A stretch of 64,000 nt of DNA from Cohnella caldifontis (lineage in GTDB: Bacteria > Bacillota > Bacilli > Paenibacillales > Paenibacillaceae). Every line of letters begins with the position of its first letter. Position 1 is the first letter of the stretch. Below are positions 1 through 8,865 of the stretch, piece by piece. The position numbers and the translations under genes are program-made. Below the pieces are notes generated by a model. It saw only the letters and a program-made list of their open reading frames with translations. It made no database searches and was not told where the DNA came from. The stretch is taken from assembly GCF_029360585.1 (NCBI RefSeq), contig NZ_JAQZSJ010000002.1, positions 186,001-250,000 on the forward strand, given 5' to 3'.

Positions 1-143
1 CCGGGCGATGCCGTAACCGTAGACAATACGGCCGTATCGCCGTAACGGACCATGACGGCTCCGTTGGCCTGCTTCGCCAGGCGGCCGGTTTCAAGCGCGA
101 ACGGCCGTCCGCCGAGCAGCATTTCCACGCGTTGCTCCTCCAT
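1..143 (-). CDS. pnp: Polyribonucleotide nucleotidyltransferase (PNPase), N-terminal fragment
   Basis: This is the first 47 or so codons of PNPase, cut by the window edge. The enzyme degrades RNA 3'-to-5' using phosphate and can add tails; it works as a trimer in the cytoplasmic degradosome. The ATG at 143 follows GGAGG with a 7-nt gap. The translation begins [20 protein letters not shown] and continues with [18 protein letters not shown], the usual opening of the first RNase PH domain. It lies downstream of rpsO, as in other Firmicutes. The start codon is preceded directly by a palindromic repeat (151-232), so the leader is unusual. The identification rests on a short piece but the family match is good. 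Confidence 0.9.
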   Translation of the reverse strand, partial: MEEQRVEMLLGGRPFALETGRLAKQANGAVMVRYGDTAVLSTVTASP

Positions 144-150
144 GTATGTA

Positions 151-232
151 CCTCCTTTAATCGGGAGTTTGACGGAGTCAAGCTCTTTCCGCTAAATGCG
201 AATCGGGAGTTTGACGAGTCTAACTCTCTCCG
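151..232. repeat. Two copies of a GAGTTTGAC-type palindrome in the pnp leader
   Basis: Two related units lie side by side. The first (about 151-193) contains GAGTTTGAC-gga-GTCAAGCTC; the second (about 201-232) contains GAGTTTGA-cgag-TCTAACTC. Both continue into a CTCT(C/T)TCCGCTAA tail. On the minus strand the first copy runs straight into the AAAGGAGG ribosome binding site of pnp. A close relative precedes uppS at 22996-23061. The GAGTT...AACTCTC core also resembles the unit of the 953-1768 array. No clear promoter is visible between 233 and 325. Confidence 0.75.
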
Positions 233-325
233 CTAAGACTTCTGTAAGTTCGACATTGCTCCTATTATTTCCTGCCGCAGGCAACCTTAGGCGGCCGCGG
301 AGTCACCCGCAAAACGCCAGATATG

Positions 326-390
326 GGAAAAAGCAACCCGGCACCGGTTGAAATGTTTGCACATCCCAAGCGACTCGGCCAGGTTGCTTT
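326..390 (-). terminator. Intrinsic terminator of rpsO
   Basis: On the minus strand, AAAGCAACC-t-GGC (390-378) pairs with GCC-g-GGTTGCTTT (343-331), and the second arm runs into TTTTTCCC. The loop is long (about 34 nt). It begins 13 bases past the rpsO stop, so it should end or weaken the rpsO transcript before pnp. Confidence 0.7.
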
Positions 391-402
391 ATGGTTGCGG
401 TA

Positions 403-672
403 TTAACGGCGCAGGCCGAGCTTTTCGATCAGGGCGCTGTACCGGTTGACATCTTTGTTCTTCAGGTATGCCAGCATCTTGCGGCGCTGGCCGACCATCT
501 TGAGCAGGCCGCGGCGGGAATGGTGGTCTTTCGTGTGCTCCCGCAGGTGCGCCGTCAAGTTGTTGATGTTCTCGGTAAGGATAGCGATCTGGACTTCCGG
601 AGAGCCGGTGTCCGAAGCGTGCGTCTTATGCTGTTCGATCAGCTCTTGTTTACGCTCTTGGGTCAATGCCAT
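403..672 (-). CDS. rpsO: 30S ribosomal protein S15
   Basis: S15 binds 16S rRNA at the central three-way junction early in 30S assembly. The 89-residue product has the full family length and the family motifs: [12 protein letters not shown] at the start, [10 protein letters not shown] at residues 21-30, and [14 protein letters not shown] in the rRNA-binding helix. The ATG follows AGGAGG with an 8-nt gap. The gene has its own promoter (783-811), a structured leader and a terminator, so it is probably its own transcription unit upstream of pnp, the order seen throughout the phylum. Confidence 0.98.
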   Translation of the reverse strand: MALTQERKQELIEQHKTHASDTGSPEVQIAILTENINNLTAHLREHTKDHHSRRGLLKMVGQRRKMLAYLKNKDVNRYSALIEKLGLRR

Positions 673-782
673 CCTGATTCACCTCCTATTCTGTAGAATC
701 GCCGTTAGCCTCGCCGGCGACGGTGAAATCGTCCGGCCAAGCCAAGGTTCGCCGCTGCGCCTGAATAGGCGCAACGTTGATT
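673..782 (-). promoter_or_regulatory. rpsO 5' leader with hairpins
   Basis: About 105 nt separate the predicted start of transcription from the rpsO ATG. The RNA contains a perfect hairpin GCGCCT-attc-AGGCGC near its 5' end and a second GC-rich inverted repeat (GCCGGAC... with GTCGCCGGC) closer to the ribosome binding site. S15 represses its own mRNA through leader structures in several bacterial groups. A similar role here is inference; I did not match a named leader family. Confidence 0.4.
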
Positions 783-811
783 AGTATAGCATATCCGGCG
801 ACCGGGCACAA
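783..811 (-). promoter_or_regulatory. Sigma-A promoter for rpsO
   Basis: On the minus strand, TTGTGC (811-806) and TATACT (788-783) are separated by exactly 17 bp. This is a strong vegetative match. It points to a transcription start near 776, about 105 nt before the rpsO start codon. Confidence 0.75.
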
Positions 812-952
812 CGACGGTTTTTCCGCCGCGTCGGCGGAACCGCCGGGGGAAGTCCCCGGATCGGGGCAAGCCGTTCGTTCCTCGCAATCGTCCTGCAACT
901 TCCGCAACCTCGAAAATCGTGTCTGCAACTGCACTCGAAACGTCGCGCCGGC

Positions 953-1768
953 TCTGTGAGCCAAAGGATTTCAGCGGAGTTAAGAAAGATTGTTTCCTAA
1001 CTCTCCGTGAGCCAAAGGATTTCAGCTGAGTTAAGAAAGAATGTTTCCTAACTCTCCGTGAGCCGAAGGATTTCAGCGGAGTTAAGAAAGAATGTTTCCT
1101 AACTCTCCATGAGCCGAAGGATTTCAGCGGAGTTAAGAATGGATGTTTCCTTACTCTCCGTGAGCCGAAGGATTTCAGCTGAGTTAAGAAAGAATGTTTC
1201 CTAACTCTCCATGAGCAGAAGGATTTCAGCTGAGTTAAGAAAAAATGTTTCCTAACTCTCCATGAGCAGAAGGATTTCAGCTGAGTTAAGAAAAAATGTT
1301 TCCTAACTCTCCATAAGCCGAAGAATTTCAGCTGAGTTAAGAAAGAATGTTTCCTAACTCTCCATGAGCCGTAGGATTTCAGCTGAGTTAAGCAACAAAG
1401 TTGCCTAACTCTCCCAGAGCAGAAGGATTTCAGCGGAGTTAAGAAAAAATGTGTCCTAACTCTCCATAAGCCGAAGTATTTCAGCTGAGTTAAGCAACAA
1501 AGTTGCCTAACTCTCCCAGAGCAGAAGGATTTCAGCGGAGTTAAGAAAAAATGTGTCCTAACTCTCCATAAGCCGAAGTATTTCAGCTGAGTTAAGAAAG
1601 AATGTTCCTAACTCTCCATGAGCAGAAGGATTTCAGCTGAGTTAAGAAAGAATGTTCCTAACTCTCCATGAGCCGAAGGATTTCAGCTGAGTTAAGAAAG
1701 AATGTTTCCTAACTCTCGATAAACCGAAGGACATCTGGTTCAGATAAGAACGAAAGTTTCTCAACTCT
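953..1768. repeat. Tandem array of 51-bp palindromic units (15 copies plus one degenerate)
   Basis: GAGTTAAG occurs at 977, 1028, 1079, 1130, 1181, 1232, 1283, 1334, 1385, 1436, 1487, 1538, 1589, 1639 and 1689. The spacing is 51 bp thirteen times... then 50 bp for the last two units, which lack one base. A degenerate sixteenth unit begins near 1743. Each unit carries an inverted repeat of the form GAGTTAAGAAA-n5-TTTCCTAACTC and then a linker like TCCATGAGCCGAAGGATTTC. Units 1385-1435 and 1487-1537 carry a changed stem, GAGTTAAGCAAC-aaa-GTTGCCTAACTC, in which both arms changed together. No open reading frame of note crosses the array. It fills the space between ribF and the rpsO promoter; 812-952 holds only GC-rich sequence with short hairpins. 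Confidence 0.95.
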
Positions 1769-1794
1769 GTTGCCGACAGGACGATACAAGCCGT

Positions 1795-2784
1795 TCAGCC
1801 AAGGCTCATGGCACGCAGGATGTCCTTCGCCCGCTCCGCGTCCCGCCGGATTTGGCCGACGAGCTCGTCCACCGAAGCGAACTTCTTTTCGTCCCGAAGA
1901 TATTCCCGGAATGTCAGCGTCAGCTCCCGACCGTACAAATCTCCTTCGAAATCGAACAGATGGGCTTCGAGCGACAAGCCGCCCGAAGGCAGCTCGAACG
2001 TCGGACGATAGCCGACGTTCAGCACCGCGCCGTAACGGACAGCCGGTCCCCCGCGGGTGCCGGCGACCTCGGCCGTGACGGCGTATACGCCCGTCCGGGG
2101 AATGACGTACGGCTGCTCCGGCTGGACGTTGGCGGTCGGAAACCCGATCGTCCGTCCCCTCGCCTTCCCGTGCACCACCTGTCCGCGGATCGCGTACGGG
2201 CGGCCGAGCAGCCGAGCGGCTTCCGCGCAATTCCCCGCCGCCAGTTCATCGCGGATGCGCGTACTGCTTACTTTGTCCCCGCCGCTGCGAATCGGCTCGA
2301 CCGACCGCACGTCGATCGCGCCTTCCCCGAACGTCCGCATCGCCTCCGCGTTTCCTTTTCCTTGATGGCCGAAGGAAAAATCGAAGCCGACGACCGCCGT
2401 CCGGACGCCCAGCGGCAGCAGCAGTTCTTTCACGAACCGTTCCGCCGTGACGGACGCGAATGCCGTATCGAACCGGATGACGTACGCCGCCTCGACGCCC
2501 AGGTCCGCAAGCAAAGCCAGCTTGTCCTCCAATGGAGTCAAAACCGTCTGATAATGCGGCCCTTTGCCGAGCACCATTCTCGGGTGAGGATCAAACGTCA
2601 TCACGGCGGGCACTTGCCCCCGCTCCCGGCCAAACGCGACCGCGCGGCGGATGACGTCCGCGTGTCCCAAGTGGACGCCGTCGAAAAAACCGATGGCTAC
2701 CGACAATCCGGCCGGTATGCTTGCGCCTGCCGGAAGGGACGAACCGTCGCCGACGGCGGATGTGGTCAATTGATAGATTTCCAA
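1795..2784 (-). CDS. ribF: Bifunctional riboflavin kinase / FAD synthetase
   Basis: RibF phosphorylates riboflavin to FMN and then adenylylates FMN to FAD. The 329-residue protein shows the N-terminal nucleotidyltransferase fold with IGFFDGVHLGH at residues 31-41. The C-terminal flavokinase domain has GRTIGFPTANV near residues 209-219. The length is normal for the family. The start is TTG at 2784, preceded by AGGGGG with a 6-7 nt gap; no ATG nearby has a better site. It is the last gene of the rimP-to-ribF operon, 66 nt after truB. Downstream, instead of a simple terminator, comes the 51-bp palindromic array. Confidence 0.96.
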   Translation of the reverse strand: MEIYQLTTSAVGDGSSLPAGASIPAGLSVAIGFFDGVHLGHADVIRRAVAFGRERGQVPAVMTFDPHPRMVLGKGPHYQTVLTPLEDKLALLADLGVEAAYVIRFDTAFASVTAERFVKELLLPLGVRTAVVGFDFSFGHQGKGNAEAMRTFGEGAIDVRSVEPIRSGGDKVSSTRIRDELAAGNCAEAARLLGRPYAIRGQVVHGKARGRTIGFPTANVQPEQPYVIPRTGVYAVTAEVAGTRGGPAVRYGAVLNVGYRPTFELPSGGLSLEAHLFDFEGDLYGRELTLTFREYLRDEKKFASVDELVGQIRRDAERAKDILRAMSLG

Positions 2785-2850
2785 TGCAATCCCCCTGCCT
2801 GCAGCCCGAGCCGCGTTTCTTCACCGATATCGGCCCGAGTTAATCCCGCA

Positions 2851-3783
2851 TTAAGCGGGAGGAAACACCTTGACGGCCCGGAGCTTGTCCGAGCCTTCTT
2901 CCAGCCGGAAAATCCCGAGAAATCCGCCGTCCTCCCGGTCCACCAACCAGATCCCCGGCTGCCGAGGTACGGGACGCAGCCGGACGGCGGGAAGCGGCTT
3001 GCCTTGGACGGCGTGCTCGGTCTCCGTTCTCCCCGCGACGGTCCGCGGCATATGGCTCAACAGCCGGTCCGCGGGCACCATCCGGGAAGCCAACCCGCCA
3101 TCGCGGATCAATTCCGGGATTTCCTCCAGCGTTACGCAATCTTTCCGGGTCAATCCCGCGCTTTCGGTTCGCACGAGGGAAGCCATGGCCGCCGGAACCC
3201 CGAGCTTGCGGCCGATATCCACGCATAACGTCCGGATATACGTGCCTTTGGAGCAGCGGACCGTAAACCGGATTTCGGGATGGCGGACGCCGGCGGCGAC
3301 ATCCCGGATGTCGATGGAGTGAATGGTCGCCCTGCGGGGCTTCCTCTCCACCGATACGCCTTGCCTGGCAAGCTCGTACAGACGTTTGCCGCCCACTTTG
3401 ACCGCCGAGACCATCGGCGGGATCTGCTCGATGTCCCCCAGGAAGGACAGCACGGCTTCCCGCATCCGGTCCTCCGAAAGAAAGGAAGCGTCGGCGTCCT
3501 CCAGAAGTTCCCCCGTCAAATCCTCCGTGTCGGTGGCGATGCCGAAACGAAGCACCGCTTCGTAGGTTTTGGGCATCTCCTGCAAATACTCGACGAACCG
3601 GGTCGCCCGCCCGACGCAAAGCGGCAGCACGCCCGTCACTGCCGGGTCTAGCGTCCCGGTATGGCCGATTCTCCGGACGCCCAGGAGCCGCCTCGCCTTT
3701 GCCACGACGTCGTGCGAGGTCCATCCGGCCGGCTTCCAAATCGCCAGCACGCCGTCGAACCTTTCCAAGCCTTCTTCCCTCAT
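2851..3783 (-). CDS. truB: tRNA pseudouridine(55) synthase
   Basis: TruB converts U55 of the T-loop of tRNAs to pseudouridine. The 310-residue protein has the catalytic signature GHTGTLDPAVTGVLP, with the nucleophilic aspartate at residue 46, and the RCSKGTYIRTL motif in the second half. The reading frame is open further upstream (to 4083), but the ATG at 3783 is the right start: it overlaps the nrnA stop as ATGA and gives normal TruB length. A PUA-like C-terminal domain is likely from the length. It sits between nrnA and ribF in the operon, suggesting translational coupling to nrnA. Confidence 0.96.
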   Translation of the reverse strand: MREEGLERFDGVLAIWKPAGWTSHDVVAKARRLLGVRRIGHTGTLDPAVTGVLPLCVGRATRFVEYLQEMPKTYEAVLRFGIATDTEDLTGELLEDADASFLSEDRMREAVLSFLGDIEQIPPMVSAVKVGGKRLYELARQGVSVERKPRRATIHSIDIRDVAAGVRHPEIRFTVRCSKGTYIRTLCVDIGRKLGVPAAMASLVRTESAGLTRKDCVTLEEIPELIRDGGLASRMVPADRLLSHMPRTVAGRTETEHAVQGKPLPAVRLRPVPRQPGIWLVDREDGGFLGIFRLEEGSDKLRAVKVFPPA

Positions 3784-4760
3784 GCGCTCCCCAACTCGTT
3801 CCTGACGTACCCGACGATTTGCTCGATCGCTTCGTTCAGCGGAATGGTCAACCGGCAGCCCGCCGCGCGGACATGCCCTCCACCGCCGAAATGCTGGGCG
3901 ACCGCGGCCACGTCGACGAGACCGGAAGAACGCAGGCTCACTTTCACCGATTTCGTGCCGTTCTCTTTGAACAAAATCCCGACATCCACCCCTTCGATGT
4001 TGCGGGGATAGTTGACGAGGCCTTCCAGGTCTTCGTTGGAGGCGCCGGTCTCGGCCAAATCCTCCGTCGTGACCCACACCCACGCGATTCGGCGGTCTTC
4101 GGAGAAGGCCAGCCGGGACAACCCCCGCTGCAGCATGAGCATCTGCCCGACGGACATCCGCTCCAGCAGCCGTTCGGCCAAATCGGGTCCCGGAGCTCCG
4201 GCTTCCAGCAATCGAGACGCGGTCTGCATGACGAACGGGCTCGTGTTCGCGTAACGGAATCCGCCCGTATCGGTCAGGATGCCGGTATAGAAAGCGGTGG
4301 CCGCCTCGGCATCCGGTTGAAGGCCGAGCGTGCCGGCCAGCTCGAACAAAATTTCCGCGGTCGCGGCTGCGTCGAAACGAAGCAGGTTGACTTTGCCGAA
4401 AGCGTCGTTGGTGGGATGATGGTCGACATTCAGCAGCTCGTATTCATCCTCGAACCATTGCCGTGCCGGCCCGATCCGGGCGAAATCCGCGCAGTCGACG
4501 GCGACGACGTTCTTGAACTTGCGCGCCGGCGCTTGTTCGCCGCAGCCGGAGATGTCCCCGCTCTTCCGCAGGAACAGCAGGCGGGAAGGAATCGGCCCTT
4601 CGTTCATCATGGCATAGGTTTTGCCCAGTTTGTCCAGCATCCAGGCGACCGCAACGGTCGAGCTGATCGCGTCTCCGTCCGGCTGCACGTGGGAGACGAT
4701 CAGAAAGTCGTCACGCTCTCTCAGAAACGCCGCCGCTTGCGCCAGTTGCCCTGCCCACAT
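3780..4760 (-). CDS. nrnA: Bifunctional oligoribonuclease / 3'-phosphoadenosine phosphatase (DHH family)
   Basis: NrnA removes nucleotides from 2-5-nt RNA fragments and dephosphorylates pAp, a by-product of sulfate assimilation. The 326-residue protein has the DHH-family metal motifs SHVQPDGDAISS near the N-terminus, VDCAD and DHHPTND in the middle, and the DHHA1 substrate loop GGGGHVRAAGC near the C-terminus. I take the ATG at 4760 because GGGGGAG lies 7 nt upstream; an in-frame extension to 4811 is possible but has no good site. Its stop overlaps the truB start. It occupies the usual rbfA-nrnA-truB position. Confidence 0.94.
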   Translation of the reverse strand: MWAGQLAQAAAFLRERDDFLIVSHVQPDGDAISSTVAVAWMLDKLGKTYAMMNEGPIPSRLLFLRKSGDISGCGEQAPARKFKNVVAVDCADFARIGPARQWFEDEYELLNVDHHPTNDAFGKVNLLRFDAAATAEILFELAGTLGLQPDAEAATAFYTGILTDTGGFRYANTSPFVMQTASRLLEAGAPGPDLAERLLERMSVGQMLMLQRGLSRLAFSEDRRIAWVWVTTEDLAETGASNEDLEGLVNYPRNIEGVDVGILFKENGTKSVKVSLRSSGLVDVAAVAQHFGGGGHVRAAGCRLTIPLNEAIEQIVGYVRNELGSA

Positions 4761-4820
4761 CCGATCTCCCCCAGGCGTTAACTTCTGAATTCTGAATCGC
4801 GCAAAAAGCAACCGGGCGCG

Positions 4821-5177
4821 TCAAGATTCACGCGATTCCCGGTTGATTTGCTGCAGCAAAGCCTCGATATGGCTGCCGTATTCGATCGAGCTGTCGAACC
4901 GGAATTCGATCTCCGGCGTATGGCGAAGACGGATGCGCCGGCCGAGCTCGGAACGAAGGAAGCCCTTCGCCCGGCCGATCGCATGCAGCGTCTCCTCTTT
5001 CTGCTCTTCGCTGCCCAGAATGCTGAGATACACGCGGGCCAGCGACAAGTCGTTCGTCACGTCCACTCCGGTCACGGTGATGAATCCGATGCGCGGATCT
5101 TTCAGCTCGGTCTGGATCAGCCCGCTGATTTCTTTTTTGATCTGCTCCCCGACCCTGCCCGTACGGAATTTCGCCAT
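4821..5177 (-). CDS. rbfA: Ribosome-binding factor A
   Basis: RbfA is a KH-like cold-shock protein that helps mature the 5' end of 16S rRNA and binds free 30S subunits. The 118-residue product has the expected size and typical sequence: EQIKKEISGLI near the start, ELKDPRIGFITVTGVDVT at about residues 24-41, and RIRLRHTPEIEFRFDSSIEYG near the end. AGGGGAT precedes the ATG. The gene follows infB by 33 nt inside the nusA-infB operon, where it is almost always found. Confidence 0.96.
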   Translation of the reverse strand: MAKFRTGRVGEQIKKEISGLIQTELKDPRIGFITVTGVDVTNDLSLARVYLSILGSEEQKEETLHAIGRAKGFLRSELGRRIRLRHTPEIEFRFDSSIEYGSHIEALLQQINRESRES

Positions 5178-5210
5178 GCCGCATCCCCTCGTTTCCGTTC
5201 TCTGACGCGA

Positions 5211-8200
5211 TCAGCGCTCGACCGATTCCATGACGAACGCCTCGATCACGTCTCCTTGCTGCAAATCGTTGAACTTCTCCAGCGTGATGCCGCACTCGTA
5301 GCCTTCGGAAACTTCGCGGGCGTCATCCTTGAACCGTTTGAGCGAGTCGATTTTGCCCGTGTAGATCACCGCGCCGCCGCGAAGCAGGCGGGCTTCCGCG
5401 TTGCGGGTCACCTTGCCGTCCGTCACCATGCAGCCCGCGATCGTGCCCACCTTGCTGACCTTGAACGTCTCGCGCACTTCGGCGTGGCCGATGACGGCTT
5501 CTTTGAAGACCGGATCCAGCATGCCTTTCATCGCATGCTCGATTTCCTCGATCACCTTGTAAATGATGTTGTGCAGGCGGACGTCGACCTTTTCCTGCTC
5601 CGCCGCCGAAGCCGCGCGGGGTTCGATGCCGACGCTGAAGCCCACGACGATCGCGGACGACGCGGAAGCAAGCAGGATGTCGGATTCCGTGATGGCGCCG
5701 ACGCCGGCATGGATGATCTTGACGCGGACGCCTTCCACTTCGATTTTCTCGAGCGATCCCTTCAGCGCTTCCAGGGAGCCCTGGACGTCCGCTTTGAGGA
5801 TGACGTTGAGATCCTTGATTTCGCCTTCCTTGATCTTGTTGAACAAGTCGTCCAGCGTAACCTTGGAATTCGACTTCATCGTTTCCTGGCGGGTCTTGAT
5901 CGACCGCTTGTCGGCGATTTCGCGCGCCTTGCGCTCGTCTTCGAACACCATGAACGGATCGCCGGCCTGCGGCACCTCCGTCAGACCCGTAATCTCGACC
6001 GGCGTGGACGGTCCGGCTTCCTTGATCCGGCGGCCGCGGTCGTTCGTCATGGCGCGGACCCGGCCGAAACAGTCGCCGGCCACGAACGCGTCGCCCACCT
6101 TGAGCGTACCGTTCTGTACCAGCACGCGCGCGACCGGTCCTTTGCCTTTATCCAGCTCGGCTTCGAGCACGGTGCCGCGGGCGCGTTTGTCCACGACGGC
6201 TTTGTAATCGTTGACTTCCGCCACCAGCAGGATCATGTCCAGCAGTTCGTCGAGGTTTTGGCGCTGCTTCGCAGAGATTTCGACGAAAATGGTGTCGCCG
6301 CCCCATGCTTCCTGCACCAGTCCGTATTCGGTCAGCTCTTGCTTGACGCGGTCCGGATTGGCTTCCGGCTTGTCGATCTTGTTGACGGCCACGATAATCG
6401 GCACGTTCGCCGCTTTGGCGTGGTTGATCGCCTCGACCGTCGTCGGCATGACGCCGTCGTCCGCCGCGACCACGAGGATCGTGATATCGGTGACCTGCGC
6501 GCCGCGGGAACGCATGACGGTGAACGCTTCATGGCCCGGCGTATCGAGGAACGTGATTTTCTTGCCGTTCGTCTCGACCTGGTAGGCGCCGATGTGCTGG
6601 GTAATGCCGCCGGCTTCGCCCGCGGCGACTTTCGTCTCGCGGATCGCGTCCAGCAGCGTCGTTTTGCCGTGGTCGACGTGGCCCATGATCGTGACGACCG
6701 GGGCGCGCGTTTCCAGGGCATCCGGATCGTCGTTCTCTTCCACCGTCTCGAAATTGGTGTCTTCGACGGCGATTTTGACTTCGGTTTCGACTCCGAATTC
6801 GCCGGCCACCAGCAGGATGGTATCGAGGTCCAGCTCCTGGTTGATGGTCACCATCGTGCCCATCATCAGCAGCTTCTTGATGACTTCGGAAGCGTCCTTA
6901 TGCAACAGTTTAGCCAATTCGCCGACGGTCATTTCGCCGCGGACGATGACTTTTTTCGGCGTGTTGTCGATTTTCTCGCGCGGGGGCTGATTCCCGCGGC
7001 CTTTGCCGTTTTTGCCCTTGCCTTTGCCGCCTTTGAAATTGCCGCGGCCTTCGTCGAACCGCTTGCCGAAATCGTTGTCCCGGCGCTTGCCGTCGCGGCC
7101 AAAGCCGCCGCCGTCACGGCCGAAGCCGCCTTTGCCCGCTTCGGGGCGTGCGCCCGGCCGGCTGCTGTCGCGTCCCGGACGCGCAGGCGCCGCCGCGGCA
7201 GTCGGCGCCGCCGGAATGCGGGGGCCGCCGAAGCCGCCGCCCTGCGGACGACCGCCGCCTTGCGGACGGTTGAACCCGCCGCCTTGACCCTGCGGACGGC
7301 CGCCGTCGCGGTTGAACCCGCCTCCGCCTTGGCCTTGCGGGCGGCCTCCGTCGCGGTTGAACCCGCCGCCGCCTTGGCCCTGCGGACGACCGCCGTCGCG
7401 GTTGAACCCGCCTCCGCCTTGACCTTGCGGACGGGCGCCGTCACGATTGTACCCGCCGCCGCCGTGGCCCTGCGGACGGCCTCCGTCGCGGTTGAACCCG
7501 CCGCCGCCTTGACCTTGCGGACGAGCGCCGTCACGATTGTACCCGCCGCCGCCTTGACCTTGCGGACGGGCGCCGTCACGATTGTACCCGCCGCCGCCTT
7601 GGCCCTGCGGACGGCCTCCGTCGCGGTTGAACCCGCCGCCGCCTTGACCTTGCGGACGAGCGCCGTCACGATTGTACCCGCCGCCGCCTTGACCTTGCGG
7701 ACGGCCGCCGGCACGGTTGTACCCGCCGCCGCCTAGACCTTCCGCACGGCCGCCTTCGCGGTTGAATCCGCCGCCTTGACCCTGCGGACGGCCGCCGTCG
7801 CGGTTGAATCCGCCGCCTTGACCCTGCGGACGGCCGCCGTCGCGGTTGAATCCGCCGCCTTGACCCTGCGGACGGCCGCCGTCGCGGTTGAATCCGCCGC
7901 CTTGACCCTGCGGACGGCCGCCGTCGCGGTTGTACCCGCCGCCGCCTTGACCTTGCGGACGGCCGCCTTCGCGGTTGTACCCGCCGCCGCCTTGACCTTG
8001 CGGACGGCCGCCGTCACGGTTGTACCCGCCGCCGCCTTGACCTTGCGGACGGCCGCCTTCGCGGTTGAATCCGCCGCCTTGACCCTGCGGGCGGCCGGCC
8101 TCACGCTGCGGCGAGCCTTCTCCCTGCGGGCGATTGCCGGCTTCCTGGGCCGGGCGCTCCGGCGTTTGGCTTTGCGCCGCCTGGCGCGGAGCCGCCTGCG

Positions 8201-8531
8201 CGGGCGCCTGGGCCCGCGCGGGACGCGCGCCCTGCTCTTCCGGCTTGCGGGGCGCTTGCCCCGCCGCGGCCGCGGCGGGCGCCGGAGCCGCGGCTTTCTG
8301 CGCTGCCGCGGCTTTCTGCGCCATCTTGGCGGCGGCATTGGCCTTCACGTCGCGGAAAAACTTCTCGACCGCTTGGACCATGCCGTCTTCCATCACGCTC
8401 ATATGGTTGTTGACCGGCATGTTCTGCCGTTTGAGAATCGTGATGATCTCCTTGCTGCTCATGTTGAGCGATTTGGCATATTCGTAAACGCGAAGCTTAT
8501 CCTTGTTGTCGTTCGTTTCTTGTTTACTCAA
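5211..8531 (-). CDS. infB: Translation initiation factor IF-2 with a greatly expanded N-terminal repeat region
   Basis: IF-2 is the GTPase that brings fMet-tRNA to the 30S subunit and promotes subunit joining. The C-terminal half is canonical: a second IF2-N domain begins near residue 532 ([20 protein letters not shown]), then G1 GHVDHGKTT near residue 615, G3 DTPGHEAF, G4 NKID and G5 SAK, followed by the C-terminal beta-barrel and tRNA-binding domains. The first IF2-N domain is residues 1-50. Between them lies a linker of about 480 residues, of which roughly 144-430 are about 19 copies of a 14-15-residue repeat like [15 protein letters not shown]. At 1106 residues it is far longer than the roughly 716 of B. 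subtilis IF-2. The start is TTG at 8531, overlapping the ylxQ stop by 8 nt, with GGAGG 9 nt upstream. Confidence 0.97.
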   Translation of the reverse strand: MSKQETNDNKDKLRVYEYAKSLNMSSKEIITILKRQNMPVNNHMSVMEDGMVQAVEKFFRDVKANAAAKMAQKAAAAQKAAAPAPAAAAAGQAPRKPEEQGARPARAQAPAQAAPRQAAQSQTPERPAQEAGNRPQGEGSPQREAGRPQGQGGGFNREGGRPQGQGGGGYNRDGGRPQGQGGGGYNREGGRPQGQGGGGYNRDGGRPQGQGGGFNRDGGRPQGQGGGFNRDGGRPQGQGGGFNRDGGRPQGQGGGFNREGGRAEGLGGGGYNRAGGRPQGQGGGGYNRDGARPQGQGGGGFNRDGGRPQGQGGGGYNRDGARPQGQGGGGYNRDGARPQGQGGGGFNRDGGRPQGHGGGGYNRDGARPQGQGGGGFNRDGGRPQGQGGGGFNRDGGRPQGQGGGGFNRDGGRPQGQGGGFNRPQGGGRPQGGGFGGPRIPAAPTAAAAPARPGRDSSRPGARPEAGKGGFGRDGGGFGRDGKRRDNDFGKRFDEGRGNFKGGKGKGKNGKGRGNQPPREKIDNTPKKVIVRGEMTVGELAKLLHKDASEVIKKLLMMGTMVTINQELDLDTILLVAGEFGVETEVKIAVEDTNFETVEENDDPDALETRAPVVTIMGHVDHGKTTLLDAIRETKVAAGEAGGITQHIGAYQVETNGKKITFLDTPGHEAFTVMRSRGAQVTDITILVVAADDGVMPTTVEAINHAKAANVPIIVAVNKIDKPEANPDRVKQELTEYGLVQEAWGGDTIFVEISAKQRQNLDELLDMILLVAEVNDYKAVVDKRARGTVLEAELDKGKGPVARVLVQNGTLKVGDAFVAGDCFGRVRAMTNDRGRRIKEAGPSTPVEITGLTEVPQAGDPFMVFEDERKAREIADKRSIKTRQETMKSNSKVTLDDLFNKIKEGEIKDLNVILKADVQGSLEALKGSLEKIEVEGVRVKIIHAGVGAITESDILLASASSAIVVGFSVGIEPRAASAAEQEKVDVRLHNIIYKVIEEIEHAMKGMLDPVFKEAVIGHAEVRETFKVSKVGTIAGCMVTDGKVTRNAEARLLRGGAVIYTGKIDSLKRFKDDAREVSEGYECGITLEKFNDLQQGDVIEAFVMESVER
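7240..8100 (-). repeat. 42-45-bp coding tandem repeats inside infB
   Basis: About 19 near-identical DNA units of 42 or 45 bp encode RPQGQGGG(G)(Y/F)NR(D/E)G(G/A). Variants include [15 protein letters not shown] and RPQGHGGGG. The 42-bp and 45-bp forms differ by one glycine codon. All units keep the reading frame. The repeat makes an artificial long open frame on the opposite strand. Confidence 0.95.
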
Positions 8532-8865
8532 TATTCTCCACCTCCGAATGTTGAACCCAGCCGCCGGCGATCAAGTCGGCGAATCCTTGGTCCGTCACGG
8601 CGAACATGACCCGCTCGGGCTTGCCGACCGCCCAGCCTAACTCGTACCGGGTAAACCCGGTAACGAGCGGGACGCCGTAGCTGCCGCATTTGTCCGCCAG
8701 CTTTTTCCCCGTATTCTCCGAAGCGTCCCCCGCCAGCACGACCAGCTTGGCTTCCCCGGCGCGGATCGCCTTCAGCACCGTTTCTTCCCCGGTAACCAGC
8801 TTGCCGGCCCGCATGGCGAGCCCCAGCCTCGACAACGCCTTATTTCCCGTCGTCATCGTCGTCAC
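8524..8865 (-). CDS. ylxQ: L7Ae-family RNA-binding protein YlxQ
   Basis: This is a small L7Ae/L30e/S12e/Gadd45-fold protein; the family binds kink-turn RNA, and YlxQ is associated with the ribosome or nusA-infB operon without a settled role. The 113-residue product shows [20 protein letters not shown], then [20 protein letters not shown] and a [13 protein letters not shown] stretch typical of the fold. The start is uncertain: GTG at 8865 or ATG at 8856, both inside the end of ylxR, implying coupled translation. It lies between ylxR and infB, its conserved position. Confidence 0.88.
   Translation of the reverse strand: MTTMTTGNKALSRLGLAMRAGKLVTGEETVLKAIRAGEAKLVVLAGDASENTGKKLADKCGSYGVPLVTGFTRYELGWAVGKPERVMFAVTDQGFADLIAGGWVQHSEVENIE

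Noticed and set aside
831-870. Terminator for ribF formed by TTTTTCCGCCGCGTCGGCGGAA
   Set aside because: The T run is on the wrong side for minus-strand transcription; it would work only for plus-strand transcripts, and no gene is there.
953-1768. Possible CRISPR array
   Set aside because: The whole 51-bp unit repeats, including the linker, so there are no unique spacers; repeats are not 23-37 bp and no cas gene is near.
1852-3228. A 458-codon open frame on the plus strand
   Set aside because: It is antisense to ribF and truB, both of which have clear family motifs and ribosome binding sites.
3784-4083. N-terminal extension of truB by 100 residues
   Set aside because: It overlaps nrnA in another frame; the ATGA overlap at 3783 is the natural start.
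4848-7736. A 962-codon open frame on the plus strand
   Set aside because: It lies opposite rbfA and infB and arises from GC-rich codon bias and the infB repeats; the product is low-complexity His/Asp/Arg-rich sequence without known motifs.
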